Source of the DNA: an uncultured Vibrio sp.
GTDB taxonomy: Bacteria; Pseudomonadota; Gammaproteobacteria; Enterobacterales; Vibrionaceae
Assembly: GCF_963675395.1 (NCBI RefSeq)
Contig: NZ_OY776223.1
Coordinates: 2,046,001-2,110,000 of the forward strand
Reading direction: 5' to 3'
Length of the DNA: 64,000 bases
Part shown: positions 62,216 to 64,000 of the stretch, piece by piece
How the letters are laid out: each line of letters starts with the position of its first letter
Numbering within the stretch: position 1 is the first letter of the stretch
Translations under genes and position numbers: made by a program
The notes under the pieces: generated by a model
What the model was told of the DNA's origin: nothing
Seen by the model: the letters and a program-made list of their open reading frames with translations, nothing else
Database searches by the model: none

Positions 62216-62904
62216 TAATCTTCCTCAAGCAACATATAGCCTCGACCACGCAATGTCTTAATACGTGGCTTGCCATTACTTTGGTCGGGTAATTTTTTGC
62301 GTAAGTTAGAGACGTGCATATCAATCGCGCGGTCAAAAGCGGCGAGTCGTTTGCCAAGTACATCTAAACTCAGTGTTTCTTTCGTCAGCACTTGCCCAGG
62401 GTGTTGTACAAAGTGTGTGAGCAGAGCAAACTCTGTTGCGGTTAAATCAAGAAGTTGCTGATCGCAATAAGCTTCTTGTTTGCCTGGGTAGAGACAAAGT
62501 TCTTGATATTCAATGCAGTCGCTGCTTTTGCTGTCCTTTTGTGCCGATCTGGTACGACGTAAAATAGCGCGAATGCGAGCCAGCAATTCGCGATCACTAA
62601 AGGGTTTCGGTAAGTAGTCATCAGCTCCAAGTTCTAAGCCAATCACTCGGTCAATTTCTTCGCCTTTGGCGGTCAGCATGAGTACGGGAGTTTCCCAGTT
62701 TTCGCGTAAACGCTTTAATGTTTCCATGCCGTTGAGTTTGGGCATCATGACATCCAGCAAAATCAAATCAACCTCACTCGTCACGGCAGCTAAACCCGCT
62801 TCTCCATCATTCGCTTCACTGACTTCAAAGCCTTCAAAACTGAGCACTTCTTTTAACAGGCTAGTGAGTTCGATATCGTCATCAATCAAAAGAATGTTTG
62901 CCAT
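62215..62904 (-). CDS. cpxR: envelope-stress response regulator CpxR
   Basis: 229 residues, OmpR/PhoB type. The receiver domain has IDDDIELTSLL, phospho-Asp in LILLDVMMPKLNG (~51), Thr in LMLTAKG and Lys in YLPKPFSD. The C-terminal winged helix has LTATEFALLTHF, LGKRLAAFDRAIDMHVSNLR and IKTLRGRGYML. Divergent from cpxP with two CpxR boxes between them, so both directions are probably autoregulated. Confidence 0.97.
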   Translation of the reverse strand: MANILLIDDDIELTSLLKEVLSFEGFEVSEANDGEAGLAAVTSEVDLILLDVMMPKLNGMETLKRLRENWETPVLMLTAKGEEIDRVIGLELGADDYLPKPFSDRELLARIRAILRRTRSAQKDSKSSDCIEYQELCLYPGKQEAYCDQQLLDLTATEFALLTHFVQHPGQVLTKETLSLDVLGKRLAAFDRAIDMHVSNLRKKLPDQSNGKPRIKTLRGRGYMLLEED

Positions 62905-62981
62905 TTAGGGACCTATCATCAATTACCGTTTGTTTAATACTACATTGGAATGAGGGGTGACAAAGAGTATAAAAATCACTC

Positions 62982-62996
62982 TTTACGAATCTTTAC
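62982..62996 (-). promoter_or_regulatory. CpxR box 1 (perfect)
   Basis: On the minus strand GTAAAGATTCGTAAA, an exact GTAAA-N5-GTAAA CpxR consensus, between cpxR and cpxP. Confidence 0.85.
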
Positions 62997-63002
62997 GCTC
63001 CC

Positions 63003-63017
63003 TATACGTCACTTTAC
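63003..63017 (-). promoter_or_regulatory. CpxR box 2 (near-perfect)
   Basis: On the minus strand GTAAAGTGACGTATA, one base off consensus, exactly 21 bp (two helix turns) from box 1. It ends 16 bp before a TATACT (63034-63039) that could be the cpxP -10 element. Confidence 0.75.
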
Positions 63018-63094
63018 CTAGCACGTCCTATTCTATACTCAAGCGCTGGGAGAACAGCCCAGAAGAAGCAATCAGATATATGAGGAATCAAATT

Positions 63095-63607
63095 ATGAAA
63101 TCTGCAAAAAAAATTGTCTTAGCTGCCGTTGTTCTACCACTGACTCTTGGTGCAGCAGGTGCTTTTGCTTATGGTGGTAAAGACCAGCAAAAAGGACCTC
63201 GTGACGAATGTGGTCCGGGTATGGATCGCGGTATCATGCGTCAGATGAACCTGACTGAAGCGCAGAAAGACCAATTACAATCTTTCCGTGATGCCAATCG
63301 CTCAGAGATGAAAGGTAAAAAAGCAGGAGATCGTGATGCTCGTAGAGCGGAACGTCAAGCTTACCATGCCAAAATGCAAGCTCTCGTGCTGGCGGACAAC
63401 TTTGATGAAGCCCAAGCAACTGCGTTAGCCAAAGAAATGGTAGAAAAACAAACTGAGCGCCGTGTAAAAATGCTGGAGAGAAAACACCAGATGTTGAGTG
63501 TATTGACTCCTGAGCAAAAAGAAGAGTTTGTGAAATTGCAAAACGAACGTATGCAACAGTGTGGCGACAGAATGCAAAAACGCATGAGTAAACCGAACAG
63601 CAACTAA
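63095..63607 (+). CDS. cpxP: periplasmic stress protein CpxP / Spy family
   Basis: 170 residues. A Sec signal (MKSAKKIVLAAVVLPLTLGAAGAFA, cleaved after AFA) is followed by a highly charged, all-helical mature protein with two LTxxQ motifs (LTEAQ ~50-54, and LTPEQ ~138-142), the hallmark of the CpxP/Spy group. It binds misfolded proteins and inhibits CpxA. The ATG at 63095 has GAGGAA upstream; the longer frame from 62957 would run through the CpxR boxes and is rejected. Confidence 0.92.
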   Translation: MKSAKKIVLAAVVLPLTLGAAGAFAYGGKDQQKGPRDECGPGMDRGIMRQMNLTEAQKDQLQSFRDANRSEMKGKKAGDRDARRAERQAYHAKMQALVLADNFDEAQATALAKEMVEKQTERRVKMLERKHQMLSVLTPEQKEEFVKLQNERMQQCGDRMQKRMSKPNSN

Positions 63608-63630
63608 CCGTCACACCGAAATAATCTTAA

Positions 63631-63657
63631 GAGGCTGCCAATGGTAGCCTCTTTTTT
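63631..63657 (+). terminator. cpxP terminator
   Basis: GAGGCTGCC / GGTAGCCTC stem with a 3-nt loop and T6. Confidence 0.9.
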
Positions 63658-63731
63658 GATCTGGCTATTTCATACTCATTCAATAATTATCAAGGTATAC
63701 TCTGGATATGGTTTGAGTTAACTCTTTGATT

Positions 63732-64000
63732 ATGAAACATCAATATGCACGTTTAGTAACGACCGCTGCATGGACAGCGACAATTGCGGCAACGCTTTTA
63801 TTATTGGTCAAGGTCATCACTTGGTGGGTGACGGGCTCGGTCAGTCTATTGGCCTCTCTTATTGACTCTATGTTGGACATTGCCGCATCGGTGGTGAATT
63901 TAGTTGTGGTTCGTTATGCCTTGCAGCCAGCAGACAGAGAGCATACTTTTGGCCACGGTAAGGCTGAGTCATTAGCTGCACTGGCCCAGGCAATGTTCAT
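63732..64000 (+). CDS. fieF: cation-efflux pump FieF (3' end cut by window edge)
   Basis: First 89 codons of a cation diffusion facilitator that exports Fe2+/Zn2+. The frame starts [20 protein letters not shown] and shows two membrane helices. The helix-2 metal-site segment [12 protein letters not shown] has the expected Asp residues, and the loop [16 protein letters not shown] is a CDF hallmark. It lies downstream of cpxP as in E. coli (cpxP-fieF). Confidence 0.93.
   Translation, partial: MKHQYARLVTTAAWTATIAATLLLLVKVITWWVTGSVSLLASLIDSMLDIAASVVNLVVVRYALQPADREHTFGHGKAESLAALAQAMF

Noticed and set aside
62957..63094. N-terminal extension of cpxP by 46 residues
   Set aside because: Runs through the CpxR boxes and promoter and would bury the signal peptide.

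Overview
The window reads as chromosomal DNA of a Vibrio (marine gammaproteobacterium). The basis is protein-level recognition of most genes (HemE, PurDH, HU, Fis, AccBC, Acs, AspA, DcuA, CpxAR), Vibrio-type rRNA operons, and a gene order that partly follows the enterobacterial blocks nudC-hemE-yjaG-hupA-yjaH, purD-purH-rrn, aroQ-accB-accC-prmA-dusB-fis and cpxP/cpxRA/fieF. Genus is inferred from memory of these families; species was not determined.

Layout. 1-4.6 kb: end of nudC, hemE, a uracil-DNA-glycosylase-like gene, a hydroxyacid dehydrogenase and yjaG. The nudC-hemE gap carries an unrecognised small-RNA-like unit on the minus strand. 4.6-6.1 kb: an intact IS1182-type insertion sequence sitting between two mirror-image hairpin pairs. 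6.1-14.1 kb: a CNNM/CorC-like membrane protein, hupA, a DUF1481 lipoprotein, purD, purH, zntR and a CadC-like membrane regulator without cadBA beside it. 14.4-31.2 kb: three complete rRNA operons in tandem. The first has no tRNA in its 16S-23S spacer; the second and third carry tRNA-Ile and tRNA-Ala, and the third ends with tRNA-Asp. The copies form a mosaic of sequence types. 31.2-32.2 kb: a decayed IS630-type transposase gene. 32.3-37.1 kb: fis-dusB, prmA and aroQ-accB-accC on the minus strand.

37.4-54.1 kb is largely one physiological unit, acetate uptake and activation. It holds acs; an exonuclease and a DUF294 signalling protein; an HcaT-like MFS transporter; a giant SSS-type hybrid sensor kinase (CrbS-like); fumC; a small exported protein; the DUF4212/ActP-like symporter pair; NhaP2; and a LuxR-type response regulator (CrbR-like). 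In V. cholerae CrbS/CrbR controls acs, so sensor, regulator, importer and activating enzyme lie within about 17 kb here.

54.2-64 kb: dsbD, dcuA, aspA, fxsA and trmL (dicarboxylate and fumarate metabolism and redox), then the envelope-stress module cpxRA with divergent cpxP. Two tandem CpxR boxes lie between them, and the window ends in fieF.

Most coding genes are single-copy housekeeping genes with clear intrinsic terminators. Coordinates given for coding genes use the start codon judged most likely, which is often shorter than the longest open frame.
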